This document shows positions 50,047-59,263 of a stretch of 64,000 bases of DNA, in pieces; position 1 is the first letter of the stretch, and each line of letters begins with the position of its first letter. A model generated the notes under the pieces. It did not search any database and was not told where the DNA came from. It was given only the letters and a program-made list of their open reading frames with translations. Both the position numbers and the translations under genes were made by a program. The DNA is taken from assembly GCF_024347135.1 (NCBI RefSeq), contig NZ_AP024907.1:3091001-3155000 (forward strand), read 5' to 3'. Source of the DNA: Vibrio spartinae. GTDB taxonomy: Bacteria > Pseudomonadota > Gammaproteobacteria > Enterobacterales > Vibrionaceae.

Positions 50047-51471
50047 ATGAAACAGACCACATTAAAAAAAGAGAGCTTAGGACTATGGTCGATAGTATTT
50101 TTCGTCATAGCCGCAGCTTCTCCTCTCACCGGTGCGGTGGGGGCATTACCTATTGCTTTTATGGCTGGAAATGGTGCAGGGATTCCCGGGATCTATGTTG
50201 TTGCGGGTATTCTGCTGACTTTATTTAGCTTTGGCTTTATTGCAATGAGTCGTCATGTCGTCAACTCAGGCGCATTTTACTCCTACGTCAGCAAAGGCCT
50301 TGGCCCTTCTACTGGTTTAGCGGGCTTTTTTATTGCGATTCTTGCCTATCTGTCGATGGTTTTTTCTGTCAGCTCATTATTCGGTTTCTTTACCAACATT
50401 TTCTTAGTTAACAACTTCGGCATCGATGTCCCTTGGTGGATGCTGGCCATCGCCAATCAGGTGATCGTTGTTTTACTTGGTATTGCCAAAGTAGAAATTG
50501 GGGGGCGCATTCTTGGGGTTTTGATGTTACTCGAGGTCGCCATCATCCTATTGGTTGACCTTGTTATCATCAAACAGCCGATTGCCATGACGTTTTCCTC
50601 TTTCACACCTTCCGTGACTTTCAGTGGTAACGCTGGTGTCGGACTTATATTCGCTATCTGTTCATTTATCGGCTTTGAAGCCTCTGCGATTTATTCGGAA
50701 GAGTGTAAAACACCGGAAAAAACCATTCCTCGAGCCACACTCGTGGCTGTCGCCATTATCACTGTATTCTATGCTGTTACAGCATGGGCAATCGTTCAAT
50801 TCGTGGGCGACACTAAAGTCGGTGAAGTTGCTGCACAAGACCCGGGGATGTTCATTTACAATATTGCGGACCAATTGCTTGGCCCTTGGTCAAGTCAAGT
50901 GATGTCTATTTTACTGATCACGAGCCTATTTGCAGCAACTCAGGCCTTTCACAACACGCTTTCTCGCTACTTATTCTCTTTAAGTCGTGATGGGTTGTGC
51001 TGGTCAAAGTTCTCAACGCTGCATCCCAAATACCACACACCTTATGTTGCCAGCCTGATTCAAGGGATCGCCATTGTCGTTGGTTTACTGATTCTGGTCG
51101 CGATGGGCCTTGATCCAATGGCAAATATTTTTGCTTGGGCATCAGCACTTGGCGCAATTTCCATACTCACCCTACAGTGTGCGGTTTCATTTGCAGTTGT
51201 AGTTTTCTTCATAAGAAATCCTTCTTTACAAGCCTCACTTTGGAGCCGCTTCATTGCGCCAGCGCTGGCATCTGTAGGAATGGTTATTTCTCTGTATATG
51301 GTGATTAATAATCTAGACGTCCTCAGTGGGTCTGATTCACCGGTTGTTAAGGCTCTACCTTATTTAGTTGTCGCTTTTGCTGCTCTGGGATTTTTTATCG
51401 CCAAACGATTGCATCAGGCCAACCCCGAACGCTTTGCAAGCATCGCTAAAGTCGTAGAGACGTTGAAGTAA
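50047..51471 (+). CDS. APC superfamily amino acid/amine permease
   Basis: A 474-residue inner-membrane transporter of the amino acid-polyamine-organocation superfamily. Twelve hydrophobic segments can be traced. Family marks are the unwound first helix in AAASPLTGAVGALP, the central FIGFEASAIYSEECKTPEKT, and LSRYLFSLSRDGL. AGGAACC precedes the ATG. It is a separate transcript after a terminator. It probably imports the amine or amino acid used by the neighbouring oxidase. Exact substrate unknown. Confidence 0.92.
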   Translation: MKQTTLKKESLGLWSIVFFVIAAASPLTGAVGALPIAFMAGNGAGIPGIYVVAGILLTLFSFGFIAMSRHVVNSGAFYSYVSKGLGPSTGLAGFFIAILAYLSMVFSVSSLFGFFTNIFLVNNFGIDVPWWMLAIANQVIVVLLGIAKVEIGGRILGVLMLLEVAIILLVDLVIIKQPIAMTFSSFTPSVTFSGNAGVGLIFAICSFIGFEASAIYSEECKTPEKTIPRATLVAVAIITVFYAVTAWAIVQFVGDTKVGEVAAQDPGMFIYNIADQLLGPWSSQVMSILLITSLFAATQAFHNTLSRYLFSLSRDGLCWSKFSTLHPKYHTPYVASLIQGIAIVVGLLILVAMGLDPMANIFAWASALGAISILTLQCAVSFAVVVFFIRNPSLQASLWSRFIAPALASVGMVISLYMVINNLDVLSGSDSPVVKALPYLVVAFAALGFFIAKRLHQANPERFASIAKVVETLK

Positions 51472-51645
51472 CATTCGGGAAATGGGCGAATGAGTCATCA
51501 ATTTCTCTGCTTTGTTCACCCCTTGCCTAACGGCTTAAGACGTATAGAAAGCTTGTTTCAAACCGTTAAGAAATAACATTACCGATTAACTTAATGGCTT
51601 TAGTAATTTTTACTCAGTCATATTGAAATACAGAGGAACTTCAAA

Positions 51646-52173
51646 TTGAAATACTCTAAATCTATCAGAGCAATACACTGGTTAAGCGCGACTATCGTTA
51701 TAGGATTACTTTCATTAGGTCTCTATATGACACCGTATGATGAAGCTAACGCAGCGTTTGCCGACAACTTATATTTTTGGCACAAGTCATTTGGAGTACT
51801 ATTTTTTATCATCGTGCTGGTGCGTATCATGGTGCGCAGAAGAAGTAAATTACCACCGTTACCAGACGGCATATCTAAACCAGAGAGAATCGTTGTCAAT
51901 CTGGCTCATAAATTATTTTACATTTTGATGGTCGCTATTCCTCTACTGGGCTATGTGCAATCTAGCACTTACGAATACAGCGATGGGGTCCATTTCTTCT
52001 TTGTTGATTTGCCTGAACTATTGCCAAAAAATCAAGCGGTCTATGAGGTAGCCAACACATTACATAAATGGTTGTCATTTGTATTAATCGGTCTGATTGC
52101 ACTCCACATCCTTGGCGCTTTAAGACACCGTTTATTCGATAGAAAAAATGATGTCTTAAAGAGAATTTTATAA
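51646..52173 (+). CDS. Cytochrome b561 family protein
   Basis: A 175-residue four-helix membrane cytochrome of the bacterial b561 type (YodB/CybB). The heme-ligand histidines are visible as His12 (IRAIHWLSA), His46 (YFWHKSF), His88 (NLAHKLFY) and His141/154 in the last helices (TLHKWLSF, ALHILGAL). The start is TTG, with GAGGAAC seven bases upstream. It would carry electrons between quinone and a periplasmic or membrane partner. It lies at the edge of the accessory block, so its tie to the amine pathway is uncertain. Confidence 0.88.
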   Translation: MKYSKSIRAIHWLSATIVIGLLSLGLYMTPYDEANAAFADNLYFWHKSFGVLFFIIVLVRIMVRRRSKLPPLPDGISKPERIVVNLAHKLFYILMVAIPLLGYVQSSTYEYSDGVHFFFVDLPELLPKNQAVYEVANTLHKWLSFVLIGLIALHILGALRHRLFDRKNDVLKRIL

Positions 52174-52257
52174 AGTCCGGCAGGAATACTCCGATTCGTC
52201 CAAGGTAGCGGAAAAAACGCATCAGATACAATGTCAGACGAGACATGATGCCGCTCA

Positions 52258-52291
52258 AGCCCCGTTCAGCAGCGACTGAACGGGGCTTTCA
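52258..52291. terminator. Hairpin between cytochrome b561 gene and rsmI
   Basis: A perfect 12 bp stem AGCCCCGTTCAG / CTGAACGGGGCT with a 6-base loop lies between the converging genes. Only short T-tails follow, so termination may be weak. It marks the right edge of the accessory block. Confidence 0.65.
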
Positions 52292-52308
52292 GTTCACAAC
52301 TCATCGTA

Positions 52309-53172
52309 TCAATCCAGATGTTCAAGCCCCCATTTATAGAGTGCGTTTTTCTTCAGATGATAAATTTCAGCCACAAGAGCAGCCGCTTTTTTTAAAGGCA
52401 GCTCCTGAGTCAGAATTCTGAGTGTCCGAATCGCCTCTTGAGGAAATTCATCCTGTTCAGAACGCCGATAGCCATGGATCAGTAATACCATCTCCCCCTT
52501 GCGGCGGTTGTCGTCTGCCATCACCCACGGGAGCAGCTCTCCCAACGGCAATCCCTGAATGGTCTCAAAGGTTTTCGTCAACTCTCTTGCCAACACAACT
52601 TCTCGCTCAGGGCCGAGCACATCCTGCAAATCATGTAGTGATTCAATGATACGATGGGTTGATTCATAGAAAATACAAGTTCGCTCCTCATGGGCGATCG
52701 CTGCTATTTTATCTTTACGAGCTTTCGTTTTCGGGGGAAGGAAACCTTCAAAACTGAATCGGTCCGACGGTAAACCGGAAGCGCTTAATGCCGCGATAAC
52801 TGCACAAGCCCCGGGCAGAGGAACCACTTTTACACCCGCCTGACGACAAAGTTTCACAAGATGATATCCTGGATCGCTGATCAACGGTGTTCCGGCATCA
52901 GAGACTAAAGCAATCGACTCTCCGGATAGCAGTTTATCAACCAATACCGACGCTTTCTCCTGTTCATTATGATCATGGAGAGAAAAAGTTTTGGTTCGAA
53001 TGTTCAGGTGAGATAAAAGTTTCCCAGTGTGGCGCGTATCCTCAGCAGCAATCATGTCAACCTGAGAAAGAACATCAATGGCTCTTTGCGTTATATCGCC
53101 TAAATTACCAATTGGCGTAGGAACAATGTATAGTGTTGGCGCTTGCTCCTGCAACGTTTTATGATTTGTCAT
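52309..53172 (-). CDS. rsmI: 16S rRNA (cytidine-1402-2'-O)-methyltransferase
   Basis: A 287-residue SAM-dependent enzyme that methylates the ribose of C1402, the base also modified by RsmH. It begins with [20 protein letters not shown], then [15 protein letters not shown], and has [17 protein letters not shown] and the C-terminal lysine-rich [19 protein letters not shown]. Its length matches the family. It is divergent from lpoA, as in E. coli (yraL/yraM). Finding rsmH and rsmI on either side of the accessory block is notable. Confidence 0.96.
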   Translation of the reverse strand: MTNHKTLQEQAPTLYIVPTPIGNLGDITQRAIDVLSQVDMIAAEDTRHTGKLLSHLNIRTKTFSLHDHNEQEKASVLVDKLLSGESIALVSDAGTPLISDPGYHLVKLCRQAGVKVVPLPGACAVIAALSASGLPSDRFSFEGFLPPKTKARKDKIAAIAHEERTCIFYESTHRIIESLHDLQDVLGPEREVVLARELTKTFETIQGLPLGELLPWVMADDNRRKGEMVLLIHGYRRSEQDEFPQEAIRTLRILTQELPLKKAAALVAEIYHLKKNALYKWGLEHLD

Positions 53173-53233
53173 TTGTTTATCATCACTTCAAAGATTATTA
53201 TAGAGACAATTTTACCGGAATAAATTACAGCTT

Positions 53234-55042
53234 ATGGCTCAGAAAAAGCATAACAGACTCAATGTGGCACGCCTGATCACTCAGATTACATTCACAATCC
53301 TTCTTGCGGCATGTGCTTCCAATTCAATAGACTCGAACCGTGTCGATATTACTCAACGTCCGACACTCAGTTCTCAGGACTATCTCATGAGAGCCGACAG
53401 CAATGAAGGGTCAATCCAAAATGACTGGCTGATCATGGCGCTAAAAGCAGCGGTGAAAGAAAACCAGGTCGCCCAAGCGAATCTACTGTTATTCCGACTG
53501 ACCAAACAGAAACTGACCGAAACGCAGCAAGCGGAATGGCAACTTGCCCGAGCCAGACTATTTCTCAATAATGATCAGAATGAAACAGCACTCAAACGAC
53601 TGAATTTTAAACCCTGGTGGAAACTTCCTGATGCTCAATGGTTAGCATTCTATCAGACTAAAGCTGATATTTTTATGAGTCTTGAAAAATGGTTTGATAC
53701 CGCTCGGGCTTTAGTCGAGGTCTATGACCTGAGTCCGCAGAATATCCAACCTAAAGTTGCCCGTCAGATCTGGCAGAATCTTTCCCATTATTCCGCGACA
53801 GAGATTACAGAGTTAAACGTGGCATCCGATGAAGATGAATTAGCGGGTTGGCTGCAACTCGCCATTTATATGAAAACGCTGGATGGTGATCTCTCACAAC
53901 TCAAAAACACACTGGAAAAATGGTTAGCAGAGAATAGCCATCACCCGGCTGCCATCCATATGCCCGGAGGTGTCAAAGCGGTTCTGGCAATGAAAATCTC
54001 AACGCCAAAAAACACAGCTTTACTCCTGCCACTGAGCGGTAAGTTTTCTCAGCAGGCGCAGTTAATCCGAGACGGATTTATGTTTGCGATGATGAATGAT
54101 CGAAACAGAGATACCGAGATGACACTGAATGTGATCGATACAAACGAACAATCATTTTCAGACACCGTCAGTCAATTGATGCAAGAGCATATCGATTTCG
54201 TTGTCGGTCCGCTGATCAAAGAAGATATCACCCAACTACAACAGATAGAGAAGCAAAAGAAACATCAAATCCCCATGCTGGCCTTAAATATACCCGAAAA
54301 TATCAGCTCGAATTCGGCCGCGTGTTACTTTGCCCTGTCTCCTGAACAAGAGGCCAGCCAAGCCGCAAAACATTTGTTCCGCTTGGGATATCAGTATCCA
54401 ATGATCCTTGTGCCTCGGGGAAGTTATGGTGAAAGAGTCGCAGATGCCTTCCAACAAGAGTGGCAGAAATATAGTAAGCATCCACTGACGATCAGCAGAT
54501 TTGGCGATAAACGTCACTTACAGCAAAATATCAATGCTGTTTTCGGCCTACAGAGCAGCCAAAAAAATATTGCTCAAATGGAATCATTACTGGATATAAA
54601 GCTGAAAAGTCAGCCTCGTAGCCGACGCGATATCGATACCGTTTATATTGTTGCCAACAGCGCTGAGCTGACACTCCTCAAGCCATTTATTGAAGTTGCG
54701 ATCAACCCGGATACAACGCAGCCGAAACTGTTTTCAAGTTCCCGGAGTAATAGTAACAATCAATATGAAGATCTCACGGGGGTCACATTCAGTGATATTC
54801 CGTTACTGCTCAAGCCACAAGCAGCGACCAAAGAACAGATGGAAGATTTGTGGCCGAAAGATTCCAATGCTGAGAAACGATTGAAAGCGATGGGGATGGA
54901 TGCGTACACTTTAATGACATCGCTCCCGCAAATGAAAGCGGTCGAGGGGTATCAAGTTCAGGGGCAAACCGGCACGCTCAGTATTGATAAGCAATGTATT
55001 GTTCAGCAAGAATTAACTTGGGGAGAGTATGGCTCGCTTTAG
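53234..55042 (+). CDS. lpoA: Penicillin-binding protein activator LpoA
   Basis: A 602-residue outer-membrane lipoprotein that stimulates PBP1a. The lipoprotein signal ends with the lipobox LLAAC at about residue 23. A TPR-like helical N-terminal domain is followed by a periplasmic-binding-protein-like C-terminal domain starting near TALLLPLSGKFSQQAQLI. E. coli LpoA has 678 residues; the vibrio form is shorter. It is the first of four collinear genes and overlaps yraN by 14 bp. Confidence 0.93.
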   Translation: MAQKKHNRLNVARLITQITFTILLAACASNSIDSNRVDITQRPTLSSQDYLMRADSNEGSIQNDWLIMALKAAVKENQVAQANLLLFRLTKQKLTETQQAEWQLARARLFLNNDQNETALKRLNFKPWWKLPDAQWLAFYQTKADIFMSLEKWFDTARALVEVYDLSPQNIQPKVARQIWQNLSHYSATEITELNVASDEDELAGWLQLAIYMKTLDGDLSQLKNTLEKWLAENSHHPAAIHMPGGVKAVLAMKISTPKNTALLLPLSGKFSQQAQLIRDGFMFAMMNDRNRDTEMTLNVIDTNEQSFSDTVSQLMQEHIDFVVGPLIKEDITQLQQIEKQKKHQIPMLALNIPENISSNSAACYFALSPEQEASQAAKHLFRLGYQYPMILVPRGSYGERVADAFQQEWQKYSKHPLTISRFGDKRHLQQNINAVFGLQSSQKNIAQMESLLDIKLKSQPRSRRDIDTVYIVANSAELTLLKPFIEVAINPDTTQPKLFSSSRSNSNNQYEDLTGVTFSDIPLLLKPQAATKEQMEDLWPKDSNAEKRLKAMGMDAYTLMTSLPQMKAVEGYQVQGQTGTLSIDKQCIVQQELTWGEYGSL

Positions 55043-55397
55043 CCATCGGGAGATTGGCGCTCACTATGAACAAGCCGCCTCGGCCTTTTTAATCGCGCGA
55101 GGCTTACACTTGATCACCCAAAATTTTTCATGTCGTACTGGTGAAATTGATCTAATCATGCGCGATCAACAAACGACTGTATTTGTTGAAGTAAAATATA
55201 GAAAGAACCGACACTTCGGTCATGCGGCTGAAGCCGTGACACCGACAAAAACCAAAAAATTAATTCAGACAGCTCAGTTCTGGTTATTAACACAAGGCTT
55301 GTCACCTTATGACACTGATTTTCGTTTCGATGTGATTGCCATTCATCAAGATGGCGATGACATCGATTGGTTCCAAAATGCAATAACGCAGGGATAA
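55029..55397 (+). CDS. yraN: YraN family endonuclease-like protein
   Basis: A 122-residue protein of the UPF0102 family with a predicted Holliday-junction-resolvase-like nuclease fold. It shows IGAHYEQAASAFLIARGLHL, then the Asp...Glu-x-Lys core in EIDLIMRD and VFVEVKYRK. The start codon lies inside the end of lpoA, a 14 bp overlap. No activity is proven for the family. Confidence 0.92.
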   Translation: MARFSHREIGAHYEQAASAFLIARGLHLITQNFSCRTGEIDLIMRDQQTTVFVEVKYRKNRHFGHAAEAVTPTKTKKLIQTAQFWLLTQGLSPYDTDFRFDVIAIHQDGDDIDWFQNAITQG

Positions 55398-55400
55398 TCG

Positions 55401-55991
55401 ATGCTCGAAAGCATTAAAGCTAGTTTTACTGAAAGTATCCAAATTCAGATTGCTGCCGCTGAAGCATTACCAGATGCTATTACACATGCAGCACAGGCCA
55501 TGGTTTCCAGTTTGCTTAATGGGAACAAGATCCTTTGTTGTGGTAACGGGGGCTCATCAGCAAACGCGCAACAGTTTGCGTCTTGCCTGCTCAACCGTTT
55601 CGAAACTGAGCGCCCTAGCCTACCGGCTATGGCCCTGACGGCAGACAACACAACGATGACTGCCGTTGCCAACGATTACCATTACCAAGAAATTTTTTCC
55701 AAACAGGTGCGAGCCTTTGGGCAAACAAACGACATCTTGTTGGCAATTTCAACCAGTGGTAATAGTAAAAATATTATCAAAGCCATGGAAGCAGCAGTCA
55801 CCCGGGACATGACCATCATTGCCCTGACAGGGAAAGATGGTGGTGAAATGGCTGGCCTATTGGGAGAAAACGATGTAGAAATTCGCATTCCTTCTCTCCG
55901 GACTGCCCGTATTCATGAAGTCCACATGGTGACACTGCACTGCCTCTGTGACCTGATTGATCAAGTTTTATTTCCGCCCCATGAAGAGTAA
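55401..55991 (+). CDS. diaA: DnaA initiator-associating protein DiaA (SIS domain)
   Basis: A 196-residue SIS-domain protein that binds DnaA and helps timely initiation at oriC in E. coli. The sugar-isomerase fold marks are [16 protein letters not shown] and [18 protein letters not shown]. It resembles phosphoheptose isomerase GmhA, but its place between yraN and dolP identifies it as DiaA. AGGGATAATCG precedes the ATG. Confidence 0.93.
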   Translation: MLESIKASFTESIQIQIAAAEALPDAITHAAQAMVSSLLNGNKILCCGNGGSSANAQQFASCLLNRFETERPSLPAMALTADNTTMTAVANDYHYQEIFSKQVRAFGQTNDILLAISTSGNSKNIIKAMEAAVTRDMTIIALTGKDGGEMAGLLGENDVEIRIPSLRTARIHEVHMVTLHCLCDLIDQVLFPPHEE

Positions 55992-55994
55992 ATC

Positions 55995-56579
55995 ATGAAA
56001 AATTTAACCATTCTGATTACGTTATCTCTTGCTGTCATGTTATCCGGATGTGTTGGGTTGTTTATTGCTGGTGCAGCAACAACAGCCGATATCGTCACGG
56101 ATCCACGAACCACTCAAGAAATCTGGGATGACAATTACATTGAAGCTGAAATAACCGGCTTAATCAGAAAACCACCTTATCGTGGCAAGACCCGAATTGT
56201 ATCCAACTCTTTCCGTGGTATCGTTGTGTTGATGGGTCAATCTCAAGATAACAATTTATTGAAATCATTAGAAAAAGACGTACGTCAAGTTAAGGGCGTT
56301 AAAGATGTTCATGATCAGGTTAGAATTCGTAAGCCCTTAAGTACATCGGACATCAGCCAAGATAGCTGGATCACCACAAAGGTTAAATCATCACTGCTAA
56401 CAGACGATCAACTGAGCGGAGTGAAGATTAAAGTGATTACAGAAGATAAAGAAGTGTTCTTATTTGGCTATGTCACACCGGAACATGGCAACCATGCTGC
56501 AGAAGTAGCACGTAATATCTCTGGTGTGAAACGAGTGATTAAAGCATTTCAATATTCGCCCAGTCAGCAGAAACAATAA
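55995..56579 (+). CDS. dolP: Outer-membrane lipoprotein DolP (dual BON domain)
   Basis: A 194-residue lipoprotein (old name YraP). The signal peptide ends in MLSGC at residue 19. Two BON domains follow, at about residues 48-115 (EAEITGLIRKPPYRGKTRIV) and 125-190 (WITTKVKSSLLTDDQLSGVK). DolP helps keep the outer membrane and the BAM complex sound. It lies 3 bp after diaA and ends before a strong bidirectional terminator. Confidence 0.94.
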   Translation: MKNLTILITLSLAVMLSGCVGLFIAGAATTADIVTDPRTTQEIWDDNYIEAEITGLIRKPPYRGKTRIVSNSFRGIVVLMGQSQDNNLLKSLEKDVRQVKGVKDVHDQVRIRKPLSTSDISQDSWITTKVKSSLLTDDQLSGVKIKVITEDKEVFLFGYVTPEHGNHAAEVARNISGVKRVIKAFQYSPSQQKQ

Positions 56580-56629
56580 TAAATACTGGGTGATAACAGC
56601 ATCACCATCGTTATCATGATGACCGAAAC

Positions 56630-56658
56630 AAAAAAAGCAGCAAAAGCTGCTTTTTTAT
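56630..56658. terminator. Bidirectional terminator between dolP and sspB
   Basis: AAAAAAGCAGC-AAAA-GCTGCTTTTTT hairpin with A and T runs on both sides, able to stop both converging transcripts. Confidence 0.88.
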
Positions 56659-56686
56659 TACGAATTTTGACCATTCTACTGTATGT

Positions 56687-57160
56687 CTATTTTACGACTC
56701 TCAAACTCGGTTTCCCGCGAGGTCGTGGAGGCTCATCATCAGGGGAAACGGTGTCATCCGTATCAGTCGTCTCTACGACATCAATGCTTTGCAGTTCTTC
56801 CTGCTCTTGTTCTTGAGCCTGTTCAAGTTGCTGAATGTATGAGTCTTCCGGTTCAAACATCGTCCCTGCACCATTTTCACGTGCATAGATCGCCTGAACA
56901 GCAAAAATAGGAACAATAACAGAATGAGGACGCCCGCCAAAACGAGCGTTAAACATAATTGCATCGTTACCTAGCTCTAGATTCCCGATAGCCCTTGGGG
57001 CTATGTTCAGAATGATCTGCCCATCCTGAATAAATTCGACAGGTACCCGAACGCCAGGCAGTGTTGCATCAACAACCAGATGAGGTGTCAAATCGTTCTC
57101 TAATAACCAGTCATAAAAGGCCCGAAGCATATACGGGCGCCGAGGCGTCATATTATCCAT
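56687..57160 (-). CDS. sspB: ClpXP protease specificity-enhancing factor SspB
   Basis: A 157-residue adaptor that hands ssrA-tagged proteins to ClpXP. The folded N-terminal domain (RRPYMLRAFYDWLLENDLTP through about residue 110) is followed by an acidic flexible tail and the C-terminal ClpX-binding module GKPSLRVVK. The gene follows sspA by 21 bp, the usual pair. Confidence 0.95.
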   Translation of the reverse strand: MDNMTPRRPYMLRAFYDWLLENDLTPHLVVDATLPGVRVPVEFIQDGQIILNIAPRAIGNLELGNDAIMFNARFGGRPHSVIVPIFAVQAIYARENGAGTMFEPEDSYIQQLEQAQEQEQEELQSIDVVETTDTDDTVSPDDEPPRPRGKPSLRVVK

Positions 57161-57181
57161 GAGTTATACATCCTACCCGAA

Positions 57182-57817
57182 CTAACGAGATAAACGCATC
57201 TCACGCTCAGTTTCAGTTAAAGAAGCCAAGAATGAATCTCGTTCAAAAACACGGTTCATATATACTTTCAACTCTTTTGAACCCGGACCGATGAGCTCGA
57301 TACCCAACACAGGCAAACGCCATAATAACGGCGCAAGGTAACAATCCACCAGACTAAATTCTTCACTCATGAAGTACTCAAACTCAGCAAACACTGGCGC
57401 TAATGTCAGTAAATCATTTTGTAACTTACTTCTTGCTGACTCAGCTTCGCTAACAGAACCATTTATAACTTTGTCAGCGAGTGAATACCAGTTCCGCTCA
57501 ATACGATAAACCATCAAACGGCTATTACCGCGTGCTACAGGATAAACCGGCATCAGTGGTGGATGTGGAAAACGCTCATCCAGATATTCCATAATAATTT
57601 TTGAGTCATAAAGTGCAAGTTCACGATCGACAAGGGTCGGTACTGATTTATATGGATTTAACTCAATCAGTTCCGCAGGTAAGTTTGATTCATCAACTAA
57701 CTCTACCTCGACACTCACACCTTTCTCAGCCAGAACAATTCTCACCTGATGACTATACATATCTGAGGCACTTGAAAATAAAGTCATCACAGAACGTTTA
57801 TTGGCAGCAACAGCCAT
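57182..57817 (-). CDS. sspA: Stringent starvation protein A (GST-fold)
   Basis: A 211-residue RNA-polymerase-associated regulator with a glutathione-S-transferase fold. MTLFSSASDMYSHQVRIVLA begins the thioredoxin-like domain; PTLVDRELALYDSKIIMEYL and YLDERFPHPPLMP follow, then the helical domain. The frame is open upstream to 57910, but GGAGGATTCC before ATG 57817 decides the start. A terminator-like hairpin stands 23 bp before that ribosome site. Confidence 0.95.
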   Translation of the reverse strand: MAVAANKRSVMTLFSSASDMYSHQVRIVLAEKGVSVEVELVDESNLPAELIELNPYKSVPTLVDRELALYDSKIIMEYLDERFPHPPLMPVYPVARGNSRLMVYRIERNWYSLADKVINGSVSEAESARSKLQNDLLTLAPVFAEFEYFMSEEFSLVDCYLAPLLWRLPVLGIELIGPGSKELKVYMNRVFERDSFLASLTETEREMRLSR

Positions 57818-57840
57818 GGAATCCTCCAGCACACAATAAT

Positions 57841-57870
57841 AATAAAAACAATGGAGGCAAGCCTCCATTG
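57841..57870 (-). terminator. Terminator-like hairpin in the sspA leader
   Basis: Minus strand: CAATGGAGGC and GCCTCCATTG arms, almost without loop, followed by TTTTTATTATTATT. It lies between the putative sspA promoter and its ribosome site, so it could attenuate sspA. It contains a second copy of GGAGG. Confidence 0.55.
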
Positions 57871-58149
57871 ATAATTCAAAACCCTGACAAACAGCACGAC
57901 ATAATAGCATAATTCGTGTACATCACGCCAACACTCTTTCTTCAGAGAACAAAGAATCACCTAAGGATACTTATCTAAAAGATAATATGTCATACGCCTT
58001 GCTCAACCCTGCCCTCACCATCGATTACATGCGAGAGCCTGACGTGTCGAATATTCACCTCTCGGGAAGAGACTTAAACCAATAACACAATAAGTTCGAT
58101 ACTTCACTCTTTCAAACCGCTCGAATAGCGAATTCATAAACAACCGATA
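57871..58149 (-). promoter_or_regulatory. Upstream region of sspA
   Basis: On the minus strand TATTAT (57901-57906) with TTGGCG 19 bp upstream may be the sspA promoter; the spacing is long. The rest of the stretch up to the rpsI terminator has no recognisable gene. Confidence 0.35.
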
Positions 58150-58178
58150 TAAAAAAACCCGGCATATTGCCGGGTTTT
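58150..58178 (-). terminator. Rho-independent terminator of rplM-rpsI
   Basis: Minus strand: CCCGGCA-ATA-TGCCGGG followed by seven T, just after rpsI. Confidence 0.88.
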
Positions 58179-58198
58179 CGAAACCACATAAAACGTAA

Positions 58199-58591
58199 TT
58201 AACGTTTTGAAAACTGTGGACGACGACGTGCTTTACGTAGACCAACTTTCTTACGTTCAACGCGACGAGCGTCACGAGTAACGTAGCCAGCTGCACGTAG
58301 AGCAGGACGTAGAGACTCATCGTATTCCATCAGAGCACGAGTGATACCGTGACGAATAGCACCTGCCTGACCTGAAATACCGCCACCTTTAACAGTGATG
58401 TACAGATCAAGTTTGTCAGTCATCTCAACCAACTCAAGCGGTTGTTGAACAACCATACGAGCTGTAGGACGACCAAAGTATTCATCAAGGCTACGCTTGT
58501 TGATTACGATGTTACCGCTGCCTGGTTTAATAAAAACACGTGCAGCTGAGCTTTTGCGACGGCCAGTGCCGTAGTATTGATTCTCTGCCAT
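58199..58591 (-). CDS. rpsI: 30S ribosomal protein S9
   Basis: A 130-residue ribosomal protein with the family start [19 protein letters not shown], the central [19 protein letters not shown] and the basic C-terminus RRRPQFSKR that reaches the P-site tRNA. The open frame begins five codons earlier, but MAENQYYG is the universal start. It follows rplM by about 15 bp in one operon. Confidence 0.98.
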   Translation of the reverse strand: MAENQYYGTGRRKSSAARVFIKPGSGNIVINKRSLDEYFGRPTARMVVQQPLELVEMTDKLDLYITVKGGGISGQAGAIRHGITRALMEYDESLRPALRAAGYVTRDARRVERKKVGLRKARRRPQFSKR

Positions 58592-58606
58592 TTCCGAAAT
58601 CCCCAA

Positions 58607-59035
58607 TTAGATGTCTAGTACTTTTGGTTGTTGAGCAGCATGGTTGTGCTCAGCGCCAGCGTAAACTTTCAGTTTACGGTACATAGCACGGCCTAGAGGA
58701 CCACGTGGAAGCATACCTTTAACCGCTAGCTCGATAACCATCTCTGGTTTGTAGTCGATCAACTTATTAAAAGTGATAGACTTGAGGCCACCAGGGAACT
58801 CAGAGTGACGATAATAAGTCTTAGCTGCAGATTTATTACCTGTTACAGTCACTTTTTCTGCGTTAACAACGATGATGTAATCACCTGTATCAACGTGAGG
58901 CGTATATTCAGCTTTATGCTTGCCACGTAAGCGAGATGCAATTTCACTTGCCAGACGACCAAGAGTTTTACCCTCTGCGTCCACAACATACCAGTCGCGT
59001 TTTACAGTTTCTGGTTTAGCAACGAAAGTTTTCAT
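58607..59035 (-). CDS. rplM: 50S ribosomal protein L13
   Basis: A 142-residue protein with family motifs [36 protein letters not shown] and [19 protein letters not shown]. Length equals E. coli L13. It is the first gene of the rplM-rpsI operon and has a structured leader. Confidence 0.98.
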   Translation of the reverse strand: MKTFVAKPETVKRDWYVVDAEGKTLGRLASEIASRLRGKHKAEYTPHVDTGDYIIVVNAEKVTVTGNKSAAKTYYRHSEFPGGLKSITFNKLIDYKPEMVIELAVKGMLPRGPLGRAMYRKLKVYAGAEHNHAAQQPKVLDI

Positions 59036-59182
59036 GCTAATAATAACCCGTTATTTAAAATTTACACTTAAGGAGCAATTGCTCCCACTGTCTAGAGCCC
59101 AGTCATCACCCCTTCGAGTGGTTGGCACTCTCGGCCTGAATAAAAAAACAGACCTACAGTAACGGTGGGTCGCAGGATTATA
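59036..59182 (-). promoter_or_regulatory. Promoter and structured leader of rplM-rpsI
   Basis: A TATAAT box (59177-59182, minus strand) starts a leader of about 130 nt. It has a GAGTG/CACTC stem-loop and a perfect palindrome GGAGCAATTGCTCC shortly before the start codon. In E. coli L13 represses its own operon through the leader; the same may hold here, but the structures are only read by eye. Confidence 0.5.
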
Positions 59183-59263
59183 GAGAAGTGCGAAAAAAAA
59201 ATCATCTTTTTTCTGACAAAAATTTATTTTTTAATCCAATTCATTTAGAAGCTTGTTAAACGA

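Noticed and set aside
28673..52258. Accessory block as a genomic island with integrase and att sites
   Set aside because: No integrase, transposase or obvious direct repeat of rnpB or other end sequence was found, so insertion by a mobile element is not supported.
57818..57910. 31-codon upstream extension of the SspA frame
   Set aside because: It spans the leader hairpin, while a clear GGAGG site supports the internal ATG.
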